Source: Casp-alpha2 sp036337015
Lineage (GTDB): Bacteria > Pseudomonadota > Alphaproteobacteria > Rhodospirillales > Casp-alpha2
Assembly (NCBI GenBank): GCA_036337015.1
Contig: JAYZEZ010000004.1
Location: 31,904 to 95,903, forward strand
Direction of reading: 5' to 3'
Length of the DNA stretch: 64,000 bases
How positions within the stretch are numbered: the first letter of the stretch is position 1; every line of letters begins with the position of its first letter. A model generated the notes under the pieces. It had not been told where the DNA came from and made no database searches. It saw only the letters and a list, made by a program, of their open reading frames with translations. This document shows, in pieces, positions 26,973 through 35,474 of this stretch. The position numbers and the translations under genes are program-made.

Positions 26973-28615
26973 TATTTTCTATCAATCGTATGCCAATTTT
27001 ATGGACTGGGTTATGGTTGGCAGTTTTGGCTGGAGCATTGTTTTCTCGCCCATTGATGCCAATTGACGAAACTCGCTATCTTTCAGTTGCATGGGAAATG
27101 TGGACGAAAGGTGATTTTTTGGTTCCCCACCTTAATGGCGAAATCTACAGCCATAAACCACCTATGTTATTTTGGCTGATTAATTTGGGCTGGGGAATTT
27201 TTGGTGTCAATGAATGGTGGCCTAGACTTATTGCGCCTATATTTGGGCTAGCTAGCCTGTTTCTCTGTGAAAGGTTAGCTCGCGAACTTTGGCCAGGAAG
27301 TTCCAGCAGTTGGATTTCTTCGATGGCGCCAATGCTTTTGTTTGGCGGGTTATTCTGGACCGTCTTCACAACACTTACAATGTTTGACACGATTCTCACT
27401 GCTTTCTCTTTGGTTGGATTAATAGGTGTGGTAAGAGCCTGGTCTAAAAGAAATTGCCTCGGATTTATCTTAATAGGTGTTGGAATTGGTTTTGGCCTGC
27501 TTACCAAAGGGCCAGCAATATTACTTCACATTTTGCCAGTTGCTTTGCTAGCACCAATATGGGGCACTCATTTGAGTGGCAATCCAACTAGTCTAGGGTT
27601 AACTCAGTGGTATCTCGGCATATTAGCTGCAGTTATAATTGGTTCTATAGTTGGGTTGGCGTGGGCAATTCCTGCTTCATTAGTTGGTGGAGAAGATTAC
27701 AGAGACGCTATTTTTTGGGGCCAATCAGCAGGCCGAATCGTTAGCTCATTTGCTCATTCGCGTTCTTGGTGGTGGTATTTGGCAGTTTTACCTGTATTTT
27801 TGTTACCTTGGGTTTTATGGCCTACTGCTTGGAGGGCTATTTGGAAAACCTCACGTGTAAGTTTTTTTAAGGATGGCGGTGTTCTATTTTGCTTATCTTG
27901 GTTTACTCCTGCACTGATTGCTTTTTCAATTATTAGTGGCAAACAATTTCATTACTTGTTGCCCGAGCTTCCAAGCTTATCTTTGGTCTTAGCAAAGTTA
28001 CTTTCTGTTGAAAAGCTAGAGAAGCAAGTATCGCCTTTGGATCTTGTTTTACCTGGACTGTTAGCGCTAGTTACCTCAGTTGCTTTATTTTTACTTCCAA
28101 TTCTTCCATTGCCCCAACAACCACAATCTTGGTGGAATCTTATAGTTCCAGGTTGGGGGCTACTACTTGCATTAGCCGGCATTGTTTTAATGGCAACATC
28201 AAGATTATCTCTTGCTGCACGTGTGAATTTTTTAGCTGCCATGTCAACTGTATTTGTTATCAGCATTCATCTTGCAATGCGTCCAGTTTTTTTTACAGTA
28301 TTTGATCTGAAGCCCTTATCAATTAAACTAGCACAATGGCAACGTGAAGGAGTACCTTTAGCTCATTTTAGTAAATACCATGGTCAGTATAATTTTCTTG
28401 GCCGCTTAACCAAGCCAATTATCCAAGTTGGAATGTTTAGTCCAGATACAAAAGTATTTGTCGAGAATTTTCCGAACGGCAAGATAATCGCTTATCATGA
28501 CAATCTTAATAAGCCAATACTTCCTTCTATAACTTATCGCTTTCGAACTAGGCTAATAGCAATATGGGATGCTTCAGAGGTTGCTCAGTATCCAGGTATT
28601 ACAGAACGCAAATAG
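26969..28615 (+). CDS. ArnT-like GT39-family glycosyltransferase
   Basis: 548 residues, a polytopic membrane protein. The first periplasmic loop has PIDETRYLSVAWEMW and SHKPPMLFWL, the acidic and HKPP-type motifs of ArnT/PMT enzymes. Such enzymes transfer a sugar from a polyprenyl-phosphate donor to lipid A or another envelope acceptor. It is coupled to the VTT gene by a 4-base overlap and co-transcribed with the GT2 gene. No aminoarabinose synthesis genes are nearby, so the donor sugar is unknown. Confidence 0.86.
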   Translation: MIFSINRMPILWTGLWLAVLAGALFSRPLMPIDETRYLSVAWEMWTKGDFLVPHLNGEIYSHKPPMLFWLINLGWGIFGVNEWWPRLIAPIFGLASLFLCERLARELWPGSSSSWISSMAPMLLFGGLFWTVFTTLTMFDTILTAFSLVGLIGVVRAWSKRNCLGFILIGVGIGFGLLTKGPAILLHILPVALLAPIWGTHLSGNPTSLGLTQWYLGILAAVIIGSIVGLAWAIPASLVGGEDYRDAIFWGQSAGRIVSSFAHSRSWWWYLAVLPVFLLPWVLWPTAWRAIWKTSRVSFFKDGGVLFCLSWFTPALIAFSIISGKQFHYLLPELPSLSLVLAKLLSVEKLEKQVSPLDLVLPGLLALVTSVALFLLPILPLPQQPQSWWNLIVPGWGLLLALAGIVLMATSRLSLAARVNFLAAMSTVFVISIHLAMRPVFFTVFDLKPLSIKLAQWQREGVPLAHFSKYHGQYNFLGRLTKPIIQVGMFSPDTKVFVENFPNGKIIAYHDNLNKPILPSITYRFRTRLIAIWDASEVAQYPGITERK

Positions 28616-28664
28616 TTTAGGTGTAGTTTAAATAAGAAATTTTTATAATTTTTTACTCTTACCC

Positions 28665-28692
28665 TTGACAGAGACTAAATTCCACCATACTT
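28665..28692 (+). promoter_or_regulatory. Sigma-70-like promoter of groESL
   Basis: TTGACA at 28665-28670 is a perfect -35 box. CATACT at 28687-28692 (four of six matches to TATAAT) is the best -10, with a 16-base spacer. It lies just before the CIRCE operator, so HrcA bound there would block initiation or early elongation. Confidence 0.7.
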
Positions 28693-28695
28693 CAT

Positions 28696-28722
28696 TGGCA
28701 CTCAACCCAGGTGAGTGCTAGT
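28696..28722 (+). promoter_or_regulatory. CIRCE operator (HrcA-binding inverted repeat)
   Basis: TTGGCACTC, a nine-base spacer, then GAGTGCTAG: one base off the consensus in each nine-base arm (TTAGCACTC-N9-GAGTGCTAA). It is 48 bases upstream of the groES ATG and directly after the -10 box. This indicates HrcA repression of groESL. hrcA itself is not in the window. Confidence 0.93.
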
Positions 28723-28770
28723 GGCACTTCCTAACTCTTTAAAATAAAACGAATTTATGGAGATCCAAAG

Positions 28771-29058
28771 ATGAAATTCACACCACTGCACGATCGCGTG
28801 CTCGTTAAGCGCGTGGAGCAGGATACAAAAACCAAGGGCGGAATTATTATTCCCGATTCTGTTCAAGAAAAGCCAATGGAAGGTAAGGTTATCTCAGCTG
28901 GTAACGGAGCCAAGTCCGAAGATGGTAAAGTTACGCCCTTGGACGTCAAAGCAGGAGATAAAATCTTATTTGGCAAATGGTCAGGCACCGAAGTCACTAT
29001 CGACGGTGACGAGTTAATAATCATGAAAGAGTCCGATATTTTGGGCATAATCAAGTAA
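28771..29058 (+). CDS. groES: Co-chaperonin GroES
   Basis: 95 residues, full length, with the N-terminal PLHDRVLVKR motif, a mobile loop and the C-terminal ESDILGIIK. It caps the GroEL chamber. It is the first gene of the CIRCE-controlled operon, with GGAG upstream of the ATG and 17 bases between its stop and groEL. No anomalies. Confidence 0.97.
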   Translation: MKFTPLHDRVLVKRVEQDTKTKGGIIIPDSVQEKPMEGKVISAGNGAKSEDGKVTPLDVKAGDKILFGKWSGTEVTIDGDELIIMKESDILGIIK

Positions 29059-29075
29059 CTTAAGGGACGGATATA

Positions 29076-30725
29076 ATGTCAGCTAAAGAAGTAAAATTTG
29101 GTTCTGACGCTCGTGCGCGAATGCTCGCTGGCGTCAATGTATTGGCCGATGCAGTCAAAATCACGCTCGGTCCGAAGGGTCGCAATGTGGTTTTGGATAA
29201 AGCTTTTGGCGCACCACGAATCACCAAAGATGGTGTAACCGTAGCCAAAGAAATTGAGCTTACCGATAAATTTGAAAATATGGGTGCTCAAATGGTCAAA
29301 GAAGTGGCTTCTAAAACTAACGAAGAAGCAGGTGACGGCACCACTACGGCGACGGTTCTAGCTCAGGCAATTGTGCGTGAAGGTGGAAAATCTGTAGCCG
29401 CAGGGATGAATCCAATGGACCTCAAGCGTGGCGTAGATATGGCAGTTAGTGCTGTAGTTGAAACTTTGCATAAGTCTTCAAAGAAGGTTTCGACGAGTGC
29501 TGAAGTTGCTCAGGTCGGAACTATTTCTGCTAATGGTGATAACGAAGTAGGTGAAATGATTGCTAACGCCATGGAGCGTGTTGGTAACGAAGGTGTTATC
29601 ACTGTTGAGGAAGCTAAAGGTCTAGAAACCGAACTTGATGTGGTTGAAGGCATGCTTTTCGATCGTGGCTACACTTCACCATACTTTGTTACGAATGCAG
29701 AGAAAATGAACTGCGAAATGGAGAATCCTTATATTTTGATCCACGAAAGTAAGCTTTCTGGTTTGCAACCTATGCTTCCACTATTGGAGCAAGTCGTTCA
29801 ATCTAGTCGCCCTCTTCTGATCATTGCTGAAGATATAGAAGGAGAAGCTTTAGCAACCTTGGTAGTAAACAAGCTACGTGGAGGTATGAAGGTCGCAGCT
29901 GTAAAGGCTCCAGGTTTTGGTGATCGACGCAAAGCAATGCTTGAAGATCTTGCAGTTTTGACATCTGGGCAAGTTATTAGCGAAGATTTAGGCATAAAAC
30001 TAGAGAACGTTACTATGGATATGCTTGGATCAGCTAAGAAAGTAATAATTACCAAGGATGAAACTACTGTAGTTGAAGGTTCTGGTAAGAAAAAGGACAT
30101 CCAGAATCGTTGCAATCAGATCCGCAGCCAAATTGAGGAAACTTCGTCTGATTATGATAAAGAAAAACTACAAGAGCGTTTGGCAAAATTGGCTGGTGGT
30201 GTAGCGGTTATACGAGTAGGTGGCGCTACCGAAGTTGAGGTTAAAGAACGGCGTGATCGGGTTGATGATGCCTTAAACTCAACTCGTGCAGCAGTTGAGG
30301 AAGGCGTTGTTCCAGGCGGCGGAGCTGCTTTGTTGTATGCTATTCGTTCTCTTGATAAGCTTTCAGGTGAAAACGACGATCAACGTGTTGGTATTGATAT
30401 AGTCCGAAGGGCACTTCAATCTCCAATTCGCCAAATTGCGGAAAATGCCGGTCATGATGGTGCTGTAATTTCAGGAAAACTTTTAGAGCAGAAAGATGCC
30501 AGCCTTGGATTTAATGCTCAGACTGGGAAGTACGTCAATATGGTCAAGGCCGGAGTTATTGACCCTACTAAAGTGGTTCGTACAGCATTGCAAGATGCAT
30601 CCTCAGTGGCTGGTCTTTTAATCACAACTGAAGCTATGGTTAGCGATGTTCCAGAGTCTAAGGATGCCGCTGCTATGGCTCCTCCACCTGATATGGGTGG
30701 TATGGGCGGAATGGGTGGTTTCTAA
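29076..30725 (+). CDS. groEL: Chaperonin GroEL
   Basis: 549 residues, full length. ATP-binding GDGTTTATVLA and the flexible GGMGGMGGF C-terminal tail are present. It folds cytosolic proteins with GroES. It is the second gene of the groESL operon, with a good AGGGACGG ribosome-binding site, and is followed by a strong terminator 28 bases after the stop. Codon use looks more GC-rich than the flanking genes, as expected for a highly expressed gene; this was judged by eye. Confidence 0.98.
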   Translation: MSAKEVKFGSDARARMLAGVNVLADAVKITLGPKGRNVVLDKAFGAPRITKDGVTVAKEIELTDKFENMGAQMVKEVASKTNEEAGDGTTTATVLAQAIVREGGKSVAAGMNPMDLKRGVDMAVSAVVETLHKSSKKVSTSAEVAQVGTISANGDNEVGEMIANAMERVGNEGVITVEEAKGLETELDVVEGMLFDRGYTSPYFVTNAEKMNCEMENPYILIHESKLSGLQPMLPLLEQVVQSSRPLLIIAEDIEGEALATLVVNKLRGGMKVAAVKAPGFGDRRKAMLEDLAVLTSGQVISEDLGIKLENVTMDMLGSAKKVIITKDETTVVEGSGKKKDIQNRCNQIRSQIEETSSDYDKEKLQERLAKLAGGVAVIRVGGATEVEVKERRDRVDDALNSTRAAVEEGVVPGGGAALLYAIRSLDKLSGENDDQRVGIDIVRRALQSPIRQIAENAGHDGAVISGKLLEQKDASLGFNAQTGKYVNMVKAGVIDPTKVVRTALQDASSVAGLLITTEAMVSDVPESKDAAAMAPPPDMGGMGGMGGF

Positions 30726-30753
30726 AAACTACTGATTGAAAGCTAATAATATT

Positions 30754-30786
30754 GGGCCGCTCTTAATAAAAAGAGCGGCCCTTTTT
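30754..30786 (+). terminator. Rho-independent terminator of groESL
   Basis: An 11-bp perfect stem (30754-30764 with 30771-30781, GGGCCGCTCTT arm), six-base A-rich loop, then five T residues. It is between groEL and the convergent dinG-like gene. Confidence 0.93.
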
Positions 30787-30817
30787 ATTATTTCTTTATT
30801 CCACATCAATTGATGAT

Positions 30818-33604
30818 TTAATCATGCAAGCTTAAAAAAGCACGCGTTTGAATGATAGCATCCTTAAGCCTATTGCGTGTGACTTGGACTCCTTTAGGAA
30901 ACGAGCTTAATAGCCGACTTGGCATTGAATTATCAAGTATTACAAATACTCCACGGTCTTTGGTTTGGCGTATCAGTCGACCATAGGCTTGTTTTAACTT
31001 AGCTCTTGTAAGCATGTCGTCATAGCTTTTCCCACCAAAATAATTACGTCGATGTTTATGTAAAATATCTGGTCGAGGCCACGGCACTCTATCAAAAACA
31101 ATTAAGCGTAGTGAGTATCCAGGCACATCAATTCCATCACGTACCGCATCAGTGCCAAGAAGACACGAGTGCTCTTCAGCTCGAAAAATATCAACTAATG
31201 TTCCTGTATCAAGATTATCAACATGTTGGGCTAGAAGTTTTAATCCAGCTTCTTCAAGAGGGATGGATATTCGTTTAGCAACATCACGAAGCCTGGAAAT
31301 AGCAGTAAATAGGCCTATGCTTCCTCCGCCTGCAGTTAAAAAAAGCTCTCGATATGCTTCTGCTGTTGCATCTATATTTTTGCGAGATACATCTTCAACA
31401 ATCATTACTCGTGTATGATTCATGTAATCGAAAGGTGAAGGTTCAGATGCTAGTGTGGCTGATGATTTGAGATGGACTGTTCCGGTCCGTTGCTCGGCTA
31501 TTTTCCAATCAATCTCCTTATCACCGGTAACATCTCGTAAAGTAGCAGAAGTTATAACAACACCATGGGCTGGTTTAATTACGTTATCCATAAATGGGTT
31601 GGTTGGGTCAATCCAATGGCGATGAAGGCCTACATTAAGGTCACGTCCATTGATACGTTCGACACCAAACCAATCGACGAAACCTTCTGGAGTTTTGCCG
31701 CTTAAGTCATTTAGCATTTGGCACCAGGTTTCAATTGATTGACGGCCGCGCCTATCAAGACTGTGACATACATTTTCTATACGGATTCGCACCTGAACAT
31801 CTAGACTCTCGGCTTCTTTTTTTAGCTTCTTTACAAGTGAACTAATCAATTTTTTTAAAGGCTCATTTATTTTTGATAGAGCTCCTATCAACTTTACGGC
31901 TGCTTCCTCTAGACCGTCAATGGATAGTGAGGCTTTTGCTTCTAGACTGTAGCCAGAAGGTTCTTTTGTATCTTGGAAATAAACTTGAGTTCTTATAAGA
32001 GCAAAAAAAGTTTCTGAAAGACCAATTGCATCATCTTTGTTCAAACGGTTAATCCAGCCAAAGGCAGGCAAGATCTGGGCAGCTTTAATGATTTCATCAA
32101 TTAATTTAATAGTTTCTTCGTCCCCAGAAATAAGATCTTTAATACGTTCTTTTAAACCCTTTGACCTTGTTTGGTTAACAGAATCGGAACCGATTAACCA
32201 TCTTCGCAATTCAGCTGTTTCACGTGCTGTCAGGTGGGTGGAAAAGGCATTGTCAGCTGCATTAAATAGGTGATGGCCTTCGTCAAATATATAGCGAAGA
32301 GGCATCTTTTTTTCTGAAATATCTTTGTTGCTCCCAAAGGAGTTGTGAGCAGCTTGTATCATCACAAGAGCATGATTTGCTACAACGATATCAGCGCTTT
32401 CAGCGCGACGTACAGAATGTTCAATAAAACAACGTTTATAATGTCGGCAGCTAGAATATATACACTCACCTCGAGTATCCGTTAAATTTGTGATTAGATT
32501 TGGACTCATAAGATCTTTTAACCATCCTGGAAAATCTCCACCCCTCATATCTCCATCGCGTGTTTGCAAAGCCCAACGTGCCATCAACCCCAAAGAAATC
32601 CAGTTGCTGAATGATACCGTAGGGTTTTGATTTAGGACTTCATCGTAATTAAGTAGACAAAAATAATTTTCGCGCCCTTTGCGAATAACGACACGTCTAT
32701 TTTTTTCTTCGGCATCAGGATACAAACGGTCTAGCTCGAAATCTAATTGTCGTTGTAAATTTTTTGTGAATGTACTTATCCAAACTGTTCCATTGTTTTT
32801 TTCTGACCAGAGACTAGCAGGTGCTATATATCCAAGAGTTTTACCGACACCGGTTCCAGCTTCAGCGAGAACAATTCTAGGCTCTCCGGATTCATCATAA
32901 GCCTGGAAAGAATTATTACATGATATGGAATAACTAACCTGTTCAACTCTTTTTTCAGATGTCTTACCAAGTAGGCTCAGCAATCTTTCATTTGTTTCCC
33001 TATCATTGATTGACTTTTTTCCAGGCGATGATTTAGGGATGACTTCTTCCCAATCTGGTAGGTAGTTCCACACCTTTAAAGCTTCAGTATCCTTGGCCGA
33101 AATAAAAGGGTTTGTGGAATAGTTCTCGCCTAATGCTGCAAGCACTACCTGAGCCCAGGGCCACCCACTAATAGCCATTGCACGGGCTGTTGGGGCGGCC
33201 TGAACATCTCCAAGTTCTTGAACTCTTTCTGATAATTCTGCAAGTAATGCACTAGTAGCTGCTAAAAGGCTCTCTGCTTCACGTTCGAGATTTCCGGGTA
33301 ATGATAGGGTGAGCGCTTCAGCAAGGCCTCGGGGTGTTGGTAAAACGAAACGTGCGGGGCGCACAAAAGCATATAATTCCAAGACATCAAAGGCATCAAA
33401 AGCAGGCACTCCAAGCCGTCTTGCTGTTTCTGGTGCATGGCAAACTATGGGCGGTTCTTGATGCTTAATTCGTTTCTTCACCTCAGAAATACTGATGTTT
33501 TCTATTTCACCATAGGCTGAAATCCATACGGCCTTTTTTGCAGCGCAAACTAAAATAGGGACTTCCGGCAGCATCAGTGAGTGGGAGGATTTACTGTCAT
33601 TCAT
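30818..33604 (-). CDS. DinG/XPD-type ATP-dependent DNA helicase
   Basis: About 928 residues. Walker A is AGTGVGKTLGY; the DEGH box is in YIFDEGHHLF. Four cysteines for an iron-sulfur cluster are visible (RENYFCLLNY, then GECIYSSCRHYKRC). Late motifs include TDAVRDGIDVPG and QAYGRLIRQ. It is a 5'-to-3' superfamily 2 helicase that resolves R-loops, D-loops and forks. It is longer than E. coli DinG because of an N-terminal extension of about 230 residues, which is usual in alphaproteobacteria. The ATG at 33604 is preferred over a TTG at 33619. Co-directional with the MetH-like gene upstream. Confidence 0.9.
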   Translation of the reverse strand: MNDSKSSHSLMLPEVPILVCAAKKAVWISAYGEIENISISEVKKRIKHQEPPIVCHAPETARRLGVPAFDAFDVLELYAFVRPARFVLPTPRGLAEALTLSLPGNLEREAESLLAATSALLAELSERVQELGDVQAAPTARAMAISGWPWAQVVLAALGENYSTNPFISAKDTEALKVWNYLPDWEEVIPKSSPGKKSINDRETNERLLSLLGKTSEKRVEQVSYSISCNNSFQAYDESGEPRIVLAEAGTGVGKTLGYIAPASLWSEKNNGTVWISTFTKNLQRQLDFELDRLYPDAEEKNRRVVIRKGRENYFCLLNYDEVLNQNPTVSFSNWISLGLMARWALQTRDGDMRGGDFPGWLKDLMSPNLITNLTDTRGECIYSSCRHYKRCFIEHSVRRAESADIVVANHALVMIQAAHNSFGSNKDISEKKMPLRYIFDEGHHLFNAADNAFSTHLTARETAELRRWLIGSDSVNQTRSKGLKERIKDLISGDEETIKLIDEIIKAAQILPAFGWINRLNKDDAIGLSETFFALIRTQVYFQDTKEPSGYSLEAKASLSIDGLEEAAVKLIGALSKINEPLKKLISSLVKKLKKEAESLDVQVRIRIENVCHSLDRRGRQSIETWCQMLNDLSGKTPEGFVDWFGVERINGRDLNVGLHRHWIDPTNPFMDNVIKPAHGVVITSATLRDVTGDKEIDWKIAEQRTGTVHLKSSATLASEPSPFDYMNHTRVMIVEDVSRKNIDATAEAYRELFLTAGGGSIGLFTAISRLRDVAKRISIPLEEAGLKLLAQHVDNLDTGTLVDIFRAEEHSCLLGTDAVRDGIDVPGYSLRLIVFDRVPWPRPDILHKHRRNYFGGKSYDDMLTRAKLKQAYGRLIRQTKDRGVFVILDNSMPSRLLSSFPKGVQVTRNRLKDAIIQTRAFLSLHD

Positions 33605-33669
33605 GTTAACAGGGTACAATAGTCAAGATGTCAGTAAACGAAATACCATTTTTTTTTACTCCAAACGAA

Positions 33670-35349
33670 TTAATATTTTTTTTCTATAATCATCTCAATG
33701 GGCATGAGTTTTTTAAATTTGTTTGTTTTACTAATAACTCTGCCAGATAAATCGGCTTGTTTTTTAATATCACTGTTATTGTCAATATTAGTATCTAAAA
33801 TGATATTCTGTGGAGCAAAACCGACAATGTTTGTGAGGATTTTGTATGCGCGTAGGAAGATAGAAATCATGTGATTATAATTTTCTGCTTTGCCATTTTC
33901 GTCGTAGGGCAAAATTACTAATGCGGCACCAAAGAGAAGAATTTCTCGTGTGCTGACAATAAATGATTTTTCACCATCTTTAAGGCTTATGGAACTTACT
34001 ATAGCTTTTCCTTGTATACATTTTAGTCCAGCAAGATTGATGGCAATCTTTCTGGAGGCTAGAATTACTGGAACTCGAGAGACATCTGGTTCAGCTGCAA
34101 AAAGATTGAGAAGTTTTGTAATTAGCTCTTCTCCATTAATCAGGGAATCACTAACATTTATTTCGATGATTTGATTCCCATGTTTTACTTGAGCCTGTGC
34201 AATTTTCAGAGCTTTCTTGATCTTTTCTTCATCCAGCAACTTGGCGGATGTAGCTGAACCTGAGATATTGATACGCTCTCCTATTTTAGCAATGCTAATG
34301 TTTTCGTTAAAATTTAACGGTTCAACACCTGCTAATCTGAAATGGTTAGTTTTTTTTGGTAGGGTGCGTGGGGCTTTATCAGAAACTGCATTTGCTATTG
34401 CACGAATATGTTCAGGAGTTGCACCACAGCACCCTCCAACTAAATTTACAAGGCCGCTTGCTGCAAACTCTTGAATAAGTTTGGCCATGCGTTGGGGCGT
34501 GTGATCATATTCTCCTGATTTGTTAAGGTGTCCAGCATTAGGATATACGCTCACGTTAACGTCGACTAAAGATGAAATAGATTCAATATGTTCACGCAAT
34601 TCATTGGCTCCTAGGGCACAGTTGAAACCAACACTTATGGGCCGAGCATGGGCTATGGAATTCCAGAAGGCTTCTGGCACCTGACCTGAGAGTGTTTTTC
34701 CTGATGAATCTATTATAGTTCCAGAAATCATCACAGGAAGCTGGGTGCCATGATCATTAAAATATTTTTTAATGGCGTAAATCGCAGCTTTAGAATTCAG
34801 TGTGTCAAAAACGGTTTCTACCAGAATTACGTCGATACCACCATCTACTAGACCATGTAGAGCTTCTGAATATGCTATTACCAAAGTGTCAAAATTTATA
34901 TTACGAAAACTGGAGTCTTTCGTATTTGGTGACAAACTAGCATTGTATTTAGTTGGACCAATAGCTCCAGCAACGAATCGAGGTTTTTCAGGAGTTTGGT
35001 TAGTTTTTTTGTCAGCGGCTATACGAGCAATTTTAGCTGCCTCGAAATTGAGTTCGTATACAATATTTTCGAGTTTGTAGTCAGCTTGTGAAATGAATGT
35101 CGAACTAAAAGTATTTGTTTCTATTATATCTGAGCCTGCATCGAGGAATGCATTGTGAATTTCAGTTACAATTTTTGGTTGGGTGATAGATAATAGGTCA
35201 TTGTTTCCCTTTAAATTTGATGAATGATTGACAAATCGGTTTCCTCTAAAGTCAATTTCTTTAAGTCTATAGCTTTTAATCATTGTTCCCATTCCGCCGT
35301 CGAGAATTAGAATGCGCTTGCGTAATAGACTTTCAATTGGGTGGTTCAT
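33670..35349 (-). CDS. Shortened MetH: homocysteine S-methyltransferase domain with degenerate pterin-binding domain
   Basis: 559 residues. Residues 1-325 form a complete zinc-type homocysteine methyltransferase domain: LILDGGMGTMI, and the metal ligands Cys244 (GFNCALG) and Cys307/Cys308 (VGGCCGATPEH). Residues 345-525 align with the MetH folate domain (KIGERINISGS, GLKCIQGKAIVSSISLKDGE), but key positions are changed: EINVSD for the usual DVNMDE, ASRK for DSSK, PYDEN for AFDE, LDTN for FDPN. The cobalamin-binding and SAM-reactivation domains are missing; the last 40 residues match nothing I recognise. It may be decaying, or it may now use a methyl donor other than methyl-folate through its intact first domain. 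Confidence 0.8.
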   Translation of the reverse strand: MNHPIESLLRKRILILDGGMGTMIKSYRLKEIDFRGNRFVNHSSNLKGNNDLLSITQPKIVTEIHNAFLDAGSDIIETNTFSSTFISQADYKLENIVYELNFEAAKIARIAADKKTNQTPEKPRFVAGAIGPTKYNASLSPNTKDSSFRNINFDTLVIAYSEALHGLVDGGIDVILVETVFDTLNSKAAIYAIKKYFNDHGTQLPVMISGTIIDSSGKTLSGQVPEAFWNSIAHARPISVGFNCALGANELREHIESISSLVDVNVSVYPNAGHLNKSGEYDHTPQRMAKLIQEFAASGLVNLVGGCCGATPEHIRAIANAVSDKAPRTLPKKTNHFRLAGVEPLNFNENISIAKIGERINISGSATSAKLLDEEKIKKALKIAQAQVKHGNQIIEINVSDSLINGEELITKLLNLFAAEPDVSRVPVILASRKIAINLAGLKCIQGKAIVSSISLKDGEKSFIVSTREILLFGAALVILPYDENGKAENYNHMISIFLRAYKILTNIVGFAPQNIILDTNIDNNSDIKKQADLSGRVISKTNKFKKLMPIEMIIEKKY

Positions 35350-35474
35350 GAGTTTGAAATTTTTACTGTTAATAGATGTTTGTTAACTGATTCATTTTAT
35401 TTTTCAGAAAAACTTGATTTTTAGTTATAGATTACAAAGAAGGGATATTAAGATTAATTGCTTATCAAATATAG

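Noticed and set aside
33605..33669. Remainder of MetH lost by a recent frameshift
   Set aside because: The 65 bases after the stop show no MetH-like coding in any frame and the next gene starts at once; the erosion is within the folate domain, not after a single break.
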